64,000 bases of DNA from Triticum aestivum (taxonomy: Eukaryota; Streptophyta; Magnoliopsida; Poales; Poaceae), in the NCBI RefSeq assembly GCF_018294505.1, contig NC_057814.1, forward strand, positions 299,994,935 to 300,058,934. Reading direction: 5' to 3'. Of the stretch, positions 22,930-34,839 are shown piece by piece (position 1 is the stretch's first letter; the number at the start of each line of letters is the position of its first letter). A program made the position numbers and the translations under genes. Under the pieces are notes generated by a model. That model did not search any database, was not told the origin of the DNA, and saw nothing but the letters and a program-made list of their open reading frames with translations.

Positions 22930-23062
22930 TGCCGCTGGGAAACCCCCGTGTCCACGGAGTGTTTGACCCCCATGCGCACGGGGCCCCGTGTCCACGGTCA
23001 TGTATCATGCGCACGGGAACCCGTGCCCACGGGGTCTAAACCCCCGTGCGCATGGGGTATCC
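22930..23062 (+). repeat. cluster of CCCCGTGCGCACGGGG-like palindromes, leader copy
   Basis: About six imperfect copies of a palindromic phrase related to CCCCGTGCGCACGGGG, with variants such as CCCCATGCGCACGGGG and CCCGTGTCCACGG, in 130 bp. The same phrase is repeated in the 3' LTR of this element (37258-37463). Confidence 0.75.
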
Positions 23063-23307
23063 AGGGGCTTTTCACCTGCTTATCTATCTATGGCTTTGCC
23101 TTCCATCATGCACTTGTACTCATTGGTGTTTCGTGCTTTGTGTTGTTGGGTTTTCGTGTGTGTTTCAGACTCCGCTGGCAAGAGGGCCGAGCTTCGTCGC
23201 AAGCACCCAAAAGGAGGATCCAAGGAGTTCACAGTTGCTCATCGCCAGCTGTCAGAAGGCATGGGGCTGGGTTCTGGGTAGGGCCGTGCTCACCATGCTG
23301 CCTCTAA

Positions 23308-24308
23308 GTGCCTGTTGTTGAGGCCTCCGATGATTCTAAGGAAGAGTATGACTCACAAGATAATGCTCACTATGTCAACCCCAATGATGATGAAGAGATA
23401 GAAGAAGAGGATGATCGTGTTGATGAGGATGAAGAGGAGGAAGTGGAGTCTAGTCCCGAGCAAGCCATTCCGGGCGGGCGTGACCTCCGGAATATGCCTC
23501 TTTCCAAGTGGACCAAACCAGAGCTTTGGGCTGAGAGTCATAGCCATCCTTATGCGTCTGCCACTTGTTTGGGTGTGGATCCCCGTTTCAAGAACGAGTT
23601 TCAGCCAAGAGTTTATCATGAGCTCCTCATGACCAAGTCAATGAAGTTTGCACCGCACAAGCAAGTGAACACTGAGAGTCTATGCGACAATGATCATTTA
23701 TATCCCGGTGTATATTCAGCTCTTGGGAGGTTGGGACTCATTCCGTTCGTCACATTCAACCAAACATACAATGAGTATTTGGTGATGCAGTTCTTTGCCA
23801 CTTTGTTTTTCTCCAATGACTCTGGTCGCACCCTCACTTGGTTGTCAGGGACACACCGGTGCTCTGCTCCTATGGCTAAGTTTTCAGAGATCATTCCTTA
23901 TCCTTCCATTGATGAAGAGGCTACATCAGATGTGTTCGACATAGTTCGTGAAAGTGGGCAGCACACTAAGGATGAGATTGCATTCGCTTACAAGCAGGAG
24001 AAGTCGTTTGTCACCGGGTCCATCAAAGACCTTGTACCCCTATATGACACCATGCGCCATATCTTGAGGTATACACTCACTCCTAAGGCCGGTGATTCCC
24101 ACAACATTCGAAGCTCCATGTTGGATGTGTTTGTGTACCTGCATTAGAAGAAGAGGGTGGATGTTCTGTGTTTCATGTTCTATGAGCTTTGTCGGTGTGT
24201 TCAAGAGAACAAGTCGTTGATCTATGCTCCATTCATTCAGGCTTTGATTGAGACCGTCTGCCCAGCCAAGTACATTGCTTCATATAAGACTTCTGTTCGC
24301 AAGAGGAA
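23308..24308 (+). pseudogene. PF20167-like 'putative plant transposon protein', first part, cut by CACTA
   Basis: The frame opens after a TAA at 23305-23307, so the real beginning is probably upstream. A segment with 'GKRAELRRKHPKGGSKEF' at about 23177-23230, after an acceptor-like TTTCAG, looks like an earlier coding part in another frame. An acidic N-terminal stretch (23380-23460) is followed by a globular region with 'FNQTYNEYLVMQFFATLFF' (about 23752-23811) and 'RTLTWLSG' (about 23830), typical of the PF20167 / Athila-ORF1-like families of plant retroelements. Function is unknown. TAG 24145-24147 lies in frame. The frame runs into the CACTA end at 24309 and resumes at 35940. It is named from motif memory, not a search. 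Confidence 0.6.
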
Positions 24309-24324
24309 CACTACTAGAAAAAGG
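24309..24324 (+). repeat. left terminal inverted repeat of CACTA
   Basis: CACTACTAGAAAAAGG, exact inverse of 35924-35939. Preceded by GAA. Confidence 0.92.
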
Positions 24325-24672
24325 CCTACTAATGGCGCACCTAATCTGGCCATTAATGGCGCATTAGTGGTGCGCCATTAGTAGCACGCCATTAGTATAT
24401 TTTACTAATGGCGCACCACTGGTGCGCCATTAGTATCTGATATACTAATGACGCACCCCGGATGCGCCATTAGTATATACAACAGTGCGCCATTAGTATG
24501 GCTCCCAGGGGGCCATGTATACCCAGGTGCTTTGGCATACTAATGGCGCACTACAGCAGGATGCGCCATTAGTAACTTCGGCATACTAATGGCGCACTGT
24601 TTAGTGATGCGCCATTAGTATCCTTTGGCATACTAATGGCGCACTATGATGTGATACGCCATTAGTATGAAT
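24325..24672. repeat. left subterminal repeats of CACTA
   Basis: About ten direct and inverted copies of ACTAATGGCGCAC / GTGCGCCATTAGT in 350 bp, often arranged as short hairpins. In En/Spm such motifs bind TNPA-type protein. Confidence 0.85.
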
Positions 24673-25440
24673 ATTAGGTTTTTTTAATTTTTTAATTTTC
24701 TGTTTTTTGCACAGGTTACAAAATGTATAATTGGACAAAATATAGACAGCACACATCAACAACAGATTCATCGAATACAATAGAAGATTAGTCTCTGAAT
24801 ACAATTCATCATTTTAGTCTCCGAATACAATTCATCATATTAGTCTCCGAATTGAAAAGACCGAACAAAATGTATAAGTATGAATCATTGTATTACAAGT
24901 CTCGAGACCGCGAGTTTGTCTTCACATTACAAGTCGATATCGATCATCTAAACTACCATCACATAGAAGAGAGTTGCGGTCATCACGATGAGCATCATCA
25001 CGATGAAACTCGTCTTCATCCGGTTCCTCCAACGCTCCCTCCCCTCTCCCGCTAGATAGCGGGCGTATCTAGATTCGGCCTCGGCCCTAGTGGCGTACCC
25101 TTTGTAACTGTTACCGCTGAATCGGTGAACCTGTCTCCGACACTCCTCCCAGTCGTCGTAGACTCCGGGAACCTTACCCTTGTACACGACATACCACAGC
25201 ATCGCTATGCAGTAGCCAAATGAAACGTTAGTACCAATTCACAGACAATACATAAGCAATATATAAGTATGCAACAGAACGATCGGAAGAGAAAAGCAAC
25301 ACATTAATAGCATCGATTACATCTAAGTTGAAGGACTCACGAAACCAAAGAGACATACTACAAGTTCATTAAAGTTTAATTACAACATGAGCCAATCGAT
25401 GTTTCAGAACTAGACACAGCATCACTGCTTTCGACTCGAC
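24673..25440. other. CACTA interval between left repeats and the PTTA/Ulp1-like gene
   Basis: No supported gene. 'ATTTTTTAATTTTCTGTTTT' followed by TTGCACAGGT (about 24684-24714) recurs at about 30574-30603 in the same element. A duplicated phrase 'gaatacaattcatcat(a/t)tta' lies at 24797-24843. The stretch would be the 3' UTR side of the minus-strand gene. Confidence 0.5.
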
Positions 25441-28400
25441 TCAAGGGACCGGAGCGTGGATGAAGCCGCCGTCTATCGTGGGAGTCATGAAACCACGGGT
25501 GTTGTCAGCCTGCATTTGTAGGATTGTGTCGATGTCATTGTTGGACGGTTGATTTCTGAGGTAGAACTGCCCCGAGGTACGAAGGACATCTTGATGGATG
25601 ATTTCCGCAAACTCCGACTGGATGCAAAAGAATTCTTGTCTGATGTCCGCGTCCTGGATTGCCGACACGCTCGCGGCCCAATCTTTGAGTCTACTCGGTA
25701 GCAGTAGTTGATGATGGTCCCGTACGATCGCCCGCATGTGATGGATGGCATAGTAGGCACCCTTCTGACCGCCAGGCGGCTGCTTGACGCAGCAGAACGT
25801 CGTGTTGTGGGAGAACACGTGCTTGCCGTGCTTACGAATAGGCCTGGTGAAGGTGCCTCCAGATTTGACGTAGCCGGGGAGAACATCATCAAGAACCTTC
25901 TTGACATTTGTGTAGTCTACGTTCGACTGACGGTCCGGGTCGAAATACGTGGCCATGGAATATTTGGGGCTTAGGAGGATGAGCGTGCAATGTGTGTCAC
26001 TACCGAAAACACGGAATGTTAAAAGAAAAACGATCGAAATCTAAGAATTCATATGTTACGGGGTGGTTGAGGGGAGGACTTACTCGGGAAAGTAAGGCAC
26101 GAGGAAGTTGTCCTTATCTTGGTTTGCCAGAATGACGCCTTCGAGGTAAGAACTCGCGACTTGCCGGTCCCCAGCGCTGCCCAAGATCTTGGCACGCATG
26201 TAGAAGGGGTCGACTATCACGATGTCCGGGGTCTTGTCGCGAATGATCCGCATCTCCATACTCAGCGAAAATAGCCGAACGAAGGTGTAGTGCAGCAGAT
26301 GAAGGTTCAACATAGCGTGGATGTCATCAAACCGCAGGACGATCGTACCCCCGATGGAGTTATCCACAAAGCCCTTGCCCTCTGGCACCTTGGCCGCGAA
26401 AACCGGGTATGCCACATCCTTCTCTCGGAGACGCCGCTTCTCCAAAGAAAGAACACTGTCATGCAGACTCCGCATAGCACCGGTTGCAGCATCGAGCATA
26501 TTTCTCGGTAGCATCGGCCTACCCGCCACATGCACCCTCCTCGAGATATCCGCAGTTGAAGGTGGCCCGTCCTGAGCACGGATCGTACTCGGTGCCGGCT
26601 GGCCCGCACCCTTGTTAGTCTTTCTTTTGCGTGCCTTCTTCTTGATCTCCTGTAATGGGACCAAGTTCTGCTCACAGACCGCCTTCTTGAGTGTGTTGGG
26701 GCTGATCATATTTGGCACCTCGCCTATCTGAGGCTCGGTGAAGTCGGCAGCTGGAGGCGTCTCCTGAGAGCTGAACTGCAGACGACGCCTGTTGCAACTT
26801 GGCTTCTCCGCGGTACCAGCTAGATCGCACACGTCTTTTGTTGGGTTGGGTTCTTGAGAAGGAGGCCCCATGAAGTCGCCACCATCCCCATGATCGGCAA
26901 AGTACTGATCGATGTTGGCAAATGTATCGTCGTCGTCGTCGTTCTGATCCTGTGCCATATGCATGTTTGGATCCAGTGGCATAGGGATGTCCGGCACCGT
27001 TGCGGCGGTCTTGCCATGGGGCCGACTTGGCGCCGGCACGACTGGCGGTGTTGTCTTTGGGGTGGTGTCCCCCGCCCCCACACGAATCTGGCTCTTCGGC
27101 CAAAGCAGGGGCCAGCTCAGGTAGGCGCTGAGGTTCATCACGTCATCATCGTCGGCCCCCATGGTTCGAATCGGAGGTAACACCTCATCGCAGCCTGGCA
27201 GCACCCGAACCAGTTGAATCCTAAACAAGTTGGGTGGCATCTGGGTACCGTGGAACAAGGGGTTGCCCGGTTGAACGATTTTGCCCTTGGCGACATCGAC
27301 CAACTCGTTGTTCACGAAGTGCAGGAGAGTGCACGGAACGTCGGCGGCGCCCTGCGAAAACATGTAGGGCGTTAGGGATGCCCAGTCAAAGGCAAGGAGA
27401 TGAAGTCCTCGGCCGAGAGAGGCTTAATTAGTTACCGTGATAATGGCGTCGAGCTCGGCTAATGTCGAGGCACCGCCAACGGCGGGCGTGCAGTTGACGG
27501 AGGGGCCGCTTGCTGCAGAGGTGCCGGCCGGCGTACACCCGGGTGCATTAAGCTCCCGTGCCGACATCGGAGACACCAATGCCGGCTCCGCCGGAGACAC
27601 CAATGGCCCCGCCATCGCGTTCTGCGAGTTGCTGGCCGTGAAGCTAGGAATCGGAGGCGGCCCCTGTTGGCCGCCCGCAATCCACGCACTAATCCCCTGG
27701 ATCAAGGTAGGCACAATGGCGGTGATCGTCGCTCCGAGTTGTTGTTGCACTTGCTCTTGGACAATCTCCGGAATCCGTGCCACCTGTGCCCTGAGTTCTT
27801 GAACCTCGCGCGCCTGGCTTTCCGAGCTGGTCTTTTTCTCCTTTCGCCCAGCAGTGTCATAGTATGACGACCATTTTGTCGACAATCCTTTGCCGGCCAC
27901 ACGACCAGCTGACGTCGGCTTACTGAGCTTATCCTTGTTCTTCATTACATTCAACGCCCTATTTAGAGTGGTGTCCCAAGGGTTGCTCTTAGTCGACCCC
28001 GCGCTACTGCTTTCAGTCGCCTGTGGAAGGAATGTGAACCATTTAGAAATTTGGCTTCATTAATTAGAATGCAACCATATGGAGCTAATTACGAGGGGGT
28101 GTATTCCTTACCAGAACAAGCTCAAGCGCCCTGGTCTTTGGATCCGTGGTAAGCTCCTTTGTTTTCGGGTCCTTCTTGTACCGGGCCCTGACAAAGTTCC
28201 TGGTCTGCTTGTCACCGTATTTATCGAAGAGGGGCGCTAGGCCTTGCTCGGCACGGTCCGCCTCCTCCTTGTCCCATATAGGCTCCGCCACTCTGTAACC
28301 GCCGGGACCGAGTGTGTGTTCCCCTAAGTTCAGCTCCCGCATTTCTTTCCCCCACTTACTTGATTCGGAGTGTGCGGTGCTCGAGCAATTGATCTTGAAG

Positions 28401-29044
28401 TCGTTGTAGTCATCTTCGGTGATCGAAGGATTTTTCTCCTTGATCTTCTCATAACTCTCACCTTTCTCGATCATTCTCTTCACATTGCTTTTCCAAGTAG
28501 CCAGGGCCTTGCTCATCTTCGTGAGGGCAGCATTGTTCACTTTATTCCTTTTGAGGCTTGTGTTTTCAAATTCAGCGGGGAACTTGTATCGTTCGTGCAG
28601 CTTCGTGAAGAGGAGGTTGCGCAAATTCCCTCGGTCAGGATGCCTCAGGTTCTCGGTGTTGATCGAGACGGTGCTCCGGAGAATGCACCCGAGCTGAAGC
28701 GAGTACCCCTTGACTATTCGTTCGGGCGCCGTTGGATTCCTGTCGGAGTCCACTTCAGTAACTTCCTCCTTGAGGGTGCGAAGCACGGTCGGGCGCCGGT
28801 CCTTCCGTTGCCTCTTCGGATGGCTGCCATCTGTGCGTGCGCCGCCATCATCAGTGGTGGCATCCTCGGCGGCACCATCAGTGGTGGCATCAGTGGGGTC
28901 ATCCTCGGCGGTACCATCAGTGGTCTCAGGATCGGTGGGGAAGGCGGCGTCCTCATACAAGTGAGGTTGTTCCTCCATCTCCTGGGACAGCTTCCAGAAT
29001 GGCTTGTCGACGCCCGAACCCCCGGCCTCATCGTTGTTGGCCAT
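25441..29044 (-). CDS. CACTA second gene: PTTA/En-Spm-type protein with Ulp1-like C-terminal domain, 4 exons
   Basis: Model: exons 29044-28112, 28020-27436, 27351-26084 and 25999-25441, all with GT...AG introns (91, 84 and 84 bp) and matching phases, about 1114 aa. Exon 1 starts MANNDEAGG, has an acidic low-complexity stretch, then the PTTA/En-Spm plant transposase domain (PF03004-like: 'RGNLRNLLFTKLHERYKF', 'SEDDYNDF'-type block, 'NFVRARYKKDPKT'). Exon 2 has a Gln-rich coiled coil. Exon 3 is disordered, then enters a C48/Ulp1-like fold ('DIVIVDPFYMRAK'). Exon 4 gives the His/Asp part ('HCTLILLSPKYSMATYFDP'). At the expected catalytic Cys there is 'QPPGGQKGAYYAIHHM' with no Cys, so peptidase activity is unlikely. 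No in-frame stop was found. It probably binds subterminal repeats, as TNPA-like proteins do (inference). Confidence 0.82.
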
Positions 29045-29114
29045 GTTTCTCTCTAAATAGGAACAAAGTTTGGTCAAAAAGTTGGTTATTGTCAAGGTAC
29101 AAGATCATGGTCTC

Positions 29115-29262
29115 ATCATTTAGGGTTTGTCGACACCGAGGCATCCTAAAAGCTAAGCTTTTATCATTGAGGGTTTTTCGACGCCGAGGCACCCTAAAAG
29201 CCTAAGCTTTCATCATTTCAGTTTTTATCGACACCGAGGCACCCTAAAAGCCATGCATTAGT
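29115..29262. repeat. three tandem copies of a ~49-bp unit
   Basis: Unit with 'TCGACACCGAGGCACCCTAA' and 'AAGCTTTCATCATT' at starts near 29130, 29178 and 29228, just upstream of the second CACTA gene's ATG (minus strand). It may be part of its promoter or leader. Confidence 0.75.
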
Positions 29263-29339
29263 CACAAGTACGCCGGGGCACTTGATCCTACTTAATTACC
29301 TACTAAGATACCCCGGCCCATGCATTAGTCACAAGTACC

Positions 29340-29421
29340 CCATATGTCCTATTTTTAGCAAAGTCATGCTAAAATTCACGGAAAATTTCAGCATGACCTT
29401 TGCTGAAAATAGGACATATGG
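29340..29421. repeat. long imperfect hairpin (arms about 36-38 bp)
   Basis: The left arm starting CCATATGTCCTATTTTTAGC is complementary to the right arm ending AATAGGACATATGG. Only a few mismatches were seen by eye, with a very short loop at about 29379. Related text ('GCATGACTTTCCCTAAAAATAGGAC') lies near 34888 upstream of the transposase gene. Confidence 0.8.
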
Positions 29422-29422
29422 A

Positions 29423-31604
29423 GTACCCGAATTTGCCGGAACGGAAGTTAATCGACATTCCGACAAACTCAAGGGCCTCTTGGGTGGACAAGGCAAAAAA
29501 AGGCCTCCATCACAACATGGAAAATACACCAAGCAGTATCATCTCCAAGCAGTATCATCTCCAAGCAGTATCATATTTGTAATGACTGAAAATATTTACT
29601 TCAGGAAATATTTACTACTGTAGTTTCTGTTACAAACAAAAAAAAGACTGAAGTTTGTCCTAGCTATATTTCAGGATGATTTTTCAGTTGCTCATGCTTT
29701 TTACAAATTGTAGCTACTGTTTTTTCTACCTAAACAAAATTGCCCTACCTATATTTGCTACTGTTTTTATACCTAATTTTTTGCTATTGTTTTTTTAATT
29801 TGCTACTGCTTTTTTTTATTTGCTACTCTTTTTTTACACATACACCACCAAAGTCCAAACAGTAACCACTTATTAGCTACCAGGAGTAAGTAAGTAACTA
29901 AATACACTTGTATAACAAAATAAATCAGAAACTTAGTTTTCAGTGTAATGAAACTAATTGCACATGAAAGAACATTGGTAAATATTGTTAACAGAAGACA
30001 GCCAAACAAATATATTGCTCTTTATGAGGTTATGAGGTTACAGAGTACAAACTTAACTTGAGAATGACAGTGTTCAAAATAGTCAATGAAAAATTCATCA
30101 GTACTGAACATAATTAACAGAAGTTATTTTGATGGTATATAAGAATATTTATGGAACAAACAACATGAAGATAGCTGCAATCTTAAACAAAAATCAAAGC
30201 ACACTTGTCTGTAAAAAGCTAATAAACTATGTGATGCTTCCAGCTAATATGTTCAGAGAACAGGATCATGAGAAAAAATAACAGAAACTATATGATTTAA
30301 CTGGTTTCAAAACATGAAGTCCTAAAAGCTCTTGTTTTTGACTTTGCATCCACTGATAAAGAAGAATCAGAGTAGTGAGCAAGACTGTAAATGTTCTGAA
30401 AATTAAAAGAAAAGAGTGCTGTCTCAGAACTCAGCAGTTACAGCAGGAGGTACTGTATTTACTTGGAAACACAAATATGTTCTTCATTATCTGCTCATTA
30501 CACCCAGAGGTTATTTTTTGGCAAACAAAATTGAGAAATTTTAAGACACTACTGAGTTAATATTAGCCGTTGATTTTTTAATTTTCTGTTTTTTGCACAG
30601 GTCACTAGCTTCAGATTTTTTCCTCAGGTATAAGTTGATGCTTTTCTTCATATTTGCCATATGAAAAAATTAGGATGCTATCATTCTATATTTTGCCATG
30701 CTAAAAGATTGTGCCATGTAGAAAATTGCCATGCTAATCTTTAGATAAATACAAATAGAACAAACTCTTAGATAAAAATTTGCCATGCTATTTTACAGAA
30801 CAAACAAACATTTTGCCACCTTTTTTTTGTTTACACAGCTACAATCTTTTGCCATGGCAAATCTTGGGACCATGGTCACATGGCAAATGTAGGATTGCTC
30901 TTAGCTAAAAACACGGCAAATGTAAAACATGGCAAAGTCTGAAATTTCCACAACATGTCAAACTTATTTCAAGTACCATGGCAAACTGAATGTTTTTATG
31001 AAAGTTGCCATGGCAGACTTTGCTATGAGTAGTTGCCATGGATAGAATCTCTACGAGTTTTTGACATGGCCAAATTCTGGAGTAATTGCCATGGCAAAAT
31101 TCTGTAGTAGTTGCCATGGCAAAATTCAGGCAAAGTGCACCAGCGATTTTTTTGCATCTCTTAATTTCTAGTTGCCACACTAGTAGTTTAGTTTGGTGGT
31201 TAACAGGCATTTAACCATTCGCCACACCAAATTTTTGCTCTACTTTTCTGGGAGTCACGAATTAGATATCTGAAGCCTATATATGTCTCATCCTTTTGCA
31301 TTCTTTCATTAATCTATAGAAATGCCTAAACTATCTGGTGATAAACAATTTGTGCTAGATAGAGAAACAAATAACTATCATGGCGATGGCTCCTCTTCCT
31401 ACAATGGATGATTTGATGTTCCCCCTTTCTCTGAGCTACATATATGCATGGTTACAACATGACCATGATTTTTGACCTGTTTACGGTTACAACATGACCA
31501 ACTAGCTTCTCCCTGTGATTTTCTCGTGGGCCTCTTGATTTTCTTTTAAAAAAAGGAGGATCACCCCTGGCCTCTTGATTTTCTAATGTACTAATCCCCC
31601 CTCA
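29423..31604. other. AT-rich spacer between the two CACTA genes
   Basis: No supported coding. It holds T-runs with 'TTTGCTACTG' phrases (29690-29830), a copy of the 30-base phrase also at 24684, and a cluster of TTGCCATGG(C) / TGGCAAA phrases at 30650-31130. Convergent or divergent promoters may sit here, but I see no clear site. Confidence 0.5.
30650..31130. repeat. cluster of TTGCCATGG / TTTGCCATGCTA phrases
   Basis: More than a dozen occurrences of TGCCATG or its complement CATGGCA, including 'TTGCCATGGCAAAATTC' twice (about 31086 and 31110). They are palindromic at the core (GCCATGGC). Spacing is irregular. Confidence 0.75.
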
Positions 31605-31814
31605 TCAATCATGGTTGCTCGCATAGGGACAGATTGTTGTATTAGGAGCAGAGAGGGAGAGGTGGGAAATGGAGGCGGGGGTGATTTGGATGGGGTACCT
31701 GCGGGCGTAGAAGACGGGGGCGTCGTCGGGGACGAAGACGTCGACGCTGTGGATGTTGGTGGTGGTGCGACGAGGTCCGGGAGGAGACGAGGACGACGGG
31801 GCGGCGGGGCGGCG
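31605..31814 (-). other. GC3-rich exon-like fragment beside a gap
   Basis: On the minus strand the first 120 bases after the gap read as a strongly GC-ending codon run with 'HSVDVFVPDDAPVFYARR', ending at a splice-donor-like CCGCAG|GTACCC (about 31697). This is unlike the neighbouring transposase in composition and does not match the usual C-terminus of TNP2 proteins. It may be a captured host-gene piece or wrongly joined sequence. I do not recognise the protein. Confidence 0.35.
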
Positions 31815-31824
31815 NNNNNNNNNN
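31815..31824. other. assembly gap (10 N)
   Basis: Short N run of probably arbitrary length. It cuts the transposase frame. Confidence 0.99.
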
Positions 31825-32833
31825 ATCGTACGCCTCATAGGTCATCAGGTTGTGCTCGGCGCCCTGTGACAAGGCGAATATGAGTTGTTCTTCCGCGGAA
31901 GAATCCTCATGTAAAGGGTACGACAGAAGCTTCTGCTTGAACCAACGCGTGAAACATGAGTTGTGCTCTTTGAGTATATCTCCGTCCGTCCTCTGTTGGC
32001 CTCGGTCATTGTACGTCTTCTTAATAAAGGTTTTGTGCTCTACCACCCAAGGATCGACCACGTCTATGTGTTGTAGCGCGACTAGGTTTGCTCTTTCAAA
32101 GTCGGCGAGTCGACCCTCGAAGTCAACATGCATTTCGCGGCGACCCTCACGGTGACCCCATCCAGCGAGCCTGCCGAGGTGCCTGTTGACGGGCAGACCA
32201 ACGGGGTTCTCGATGCCTAGATAATTCGTGCAGTAGGAGATGCACTCTTCGGTCAGAAAGCCCCTGGCTATGCTTCCCTCTGGACGTGACATGTTGCGAA
32301 CGTATCCTTTGATGACACCATTCATCCTTTTGAACGGCATCATGCTGTGTAGGAACGTCGGCCCGAGTTGGATGATATCGTCCACGATATGGACCAGCAG
32401 ATGCACCATAACGTCGAAGAATGCGGGCGGGAAGTACATCTCAAGCTCGCATAGTATCACCACGATCTCTTCCTGTAGCCTTCTGAGTTGCCTCACGCCA
32501 ACAGACTTCCGAGAGATGACATAGAAAAAGTTGCATAGGCCAAATAGCATTTCACGGACGTGCGCGTCCATGATCCCACGGATTGCAACTGGAAGTATCT
32601 GCGTCGTCAGCACGTGACAGTCGTGAGACTTCATCCCGCTGAACTTCAGCTTCGCTAGGTCTAGGTATCTGCTTATCTTCCCCGCGTAACTGTAAGGAAG
32701 TTTTACTCCTACGAGGCAGGTGAAAAACTGCTCGATCTCCTCCTGACTTAGAGTGAAGCACGTGGGAGGGTAGTCATTTCCGGTCTTCTTGGCCTTTTTG
32801 CCTTTGCGACGACTTTCCGTGTCCTGCTTCGCC

Positions 32834-32867
<34 letters not shown>

Positions 32868-34839
32868 ATATAGCGTGAAGCTCCTGCCTGATGCCCATTG
32901 ATTTCAAGTCTGCCCTTGCTTTCGGCCCATCTTTGGTCCTCTCTGGCATGTTGAGCAGGGTACCAAGCAGACTCTCGCACACGTTCTTCGTGATATGCAT
33001 GACATCAAGGCTGTGAGGCACACGGTGGATCTTCCAGTACGGCAAGTCCCAGAAAACAGACCTCGTTTTCCATACCTTCAGCAGCGGCTCTGGCGCCTTT
33101 CGCTTCTTTCTCGGCTCTGGCGCCTTTTGCTTCTTTCCCGGCAGTGGGCAGTCTTTCCAATTTTTCAACAGCTCGTCTATTTCCTCGCTGCTCCTCGTAC
33201 GCGGGCATCCTCGGGTTTCGGTTTCACCATCGAATAGATCCTTGCGTTTTCTCCACGGGTCATCGTCGCGAAGCCACCTTCGATGTCCCATGAACACGGT
33301 TTTCGAAGACCCGGGATCTCTATCTAGCTGGCGATACGTTGTGTCATCCATGCACTTGACGCATCCAGAAAATCCGTGGACCACCTGCCCCGCGAGATAT
33401 CCGTAACCGAGATAGTCGTGCACCGTCGTGAGCAGCGCGGCTCTCATAGGGAAATATTCTTTCTCTGCGGCGTCCCACGTATTGGCTGGCGTTTTCCACA
33501 GCGTGTCAAGCTCCTCTTTCAGCAGCCCTAGATACAGATTGATGTCGTTCCCTGGTTTTTTCGGTCCTTCAATTAGCATACTCATGTGAATGTACTTCCT
33601 CTTCATGCACAACCAGGGGGGAAGGTTGTACATCCACACAAACACAGGCCAGGTGCTATGTGTGCTTCTCTGGCTGCCAAACGGATTGACTCCATCCGTG
33701 CTCACGCCCAGCACGATGTTCCTTGGATCGTTCCCAAATTCTAGGTCTTCGAAGTTCAACGCTTGCCACTGGCTCGCATCCTTAGGGTGACTCAGCATCT
33801 TGTCTTTTTTATCTATCTCCGGATCATTTGCATCATCTTCTCGCTTCTTCTCCTCCCTATCCGCGTGCCAACGCAGGAGCTTTGCTACCTTAGGGTCCGC
33901 GAAATACCGCTGCAGACGAGGAGTGATCGGAAAGTACCACACCACTTTTTGAGGAGCTTTCTTCCTCTTCTTGTATCGAGTGACGCCGCACACCGGACAT
34001 ATGGTAGACTCTGCGTGCTCGTCCCGATAAATGATGCAATTGTTCATGCACACATGGTATTTCACGTGCGGTAAATCCAGAGGACACACGATTTTCTTCG
34101 CCTCCTCCAAACTGGTCGGGCACTTGTTCCCCTTGGGAAGACGTTCGTGCCAGAATGACATGTTCTCGTTGAAGCATGCGTCGGTCATTTTGTGTTTTAC
34201 CTTCATCTCCAGAGCCATGAGCGTTACTTTCAGGTGGGTATCCTCGGGCCTGCATCCTTCATACAATGGAGTAACCGCGTCTAACTCAAGTTGATCCATC
34301 TTGGCTTTCTCTCGGGCGGCAGCTCTTGCGTTATCCGTCTGCTTGAGAAGCAGCTCTTGAATATGAGGGTCCTGCACCCAGCCCATCGATGGTCCAGCGT
34401 CGTCTGCTCCGCCGGCATCATCATCTTCATGATCATGCCCGTCGTCTGCTCCGGCATCTTCCTCATCATCATGTCCTGCATCTTCTACATGATGACTGTG
34501 TACAACATCACCGTCGTGATCATCTCCTGGGGATTCTTCGTCTTCTCGCCCGCCCGAGCCGCGGTGGTTGTCTTGCTGCCCTTCCTCATTTCTTGCCCGG
34601 CCCCCATGGACGACTTCGTAGTCATCTTCATCACCTTGCCACCGATAGCCATCCATGAAACCACGCAAGAGCAGGTGGTCCCGCACCTGCCAGGATTCCG
34701 GGTCCGCAATAAGGCTCTTCAGCTTGCATCTTCGACACGGACATCTTATCTCTGTCTCGTTCTTTTGAAGCATCTCGGCCTTCACGGACCTCAAAAACCT
34801 ATTCACGATGCCTTCGGTCATCATGCGGACCATGGTCGC
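31825..34839 (-). CDS. CACTA transposase, TNP2 type, 3' end lost at a gap
   Basis: Cuts and joins the element ends. An acceptor-like 'CTCTACCCCGCAG' precedes 34839, and the first ATG is 34833-34831; an upstream exon may exist. Domains: transposase-associated N-terminus (PF13963-like, 'EIRCPCRRCK...W..RDHLLLRGFMDGY', about 34760-34640); a long acidic His/Asp stretch; the Tnp2 catalytic region (PF02992-like, about 34240-33150) with 'CPVCGVTRYK', 'DGVNPFGSQRSTHSTWPV', 'GFSGCVKCMDDT' and 'HSLDVMHITKNVCESLLGTL'; and DUF4218-like (about 32720-32240) with 'GMKSHDCHVL' and 'MYPFKR'-type 'MMPFKRMNG'. An Asp run is coded by (CAT)11 at 32835-32867. The frame is open throughout to the gap. The usual C-terminal tail is missing. 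Confidence 0.87.

Noticed and set aside
28370..29056. Plus-strand open frame of 228 codons
   Set aside because: Mirror of exon 1 of the CACTA minus-strand gene. No family resemblance.
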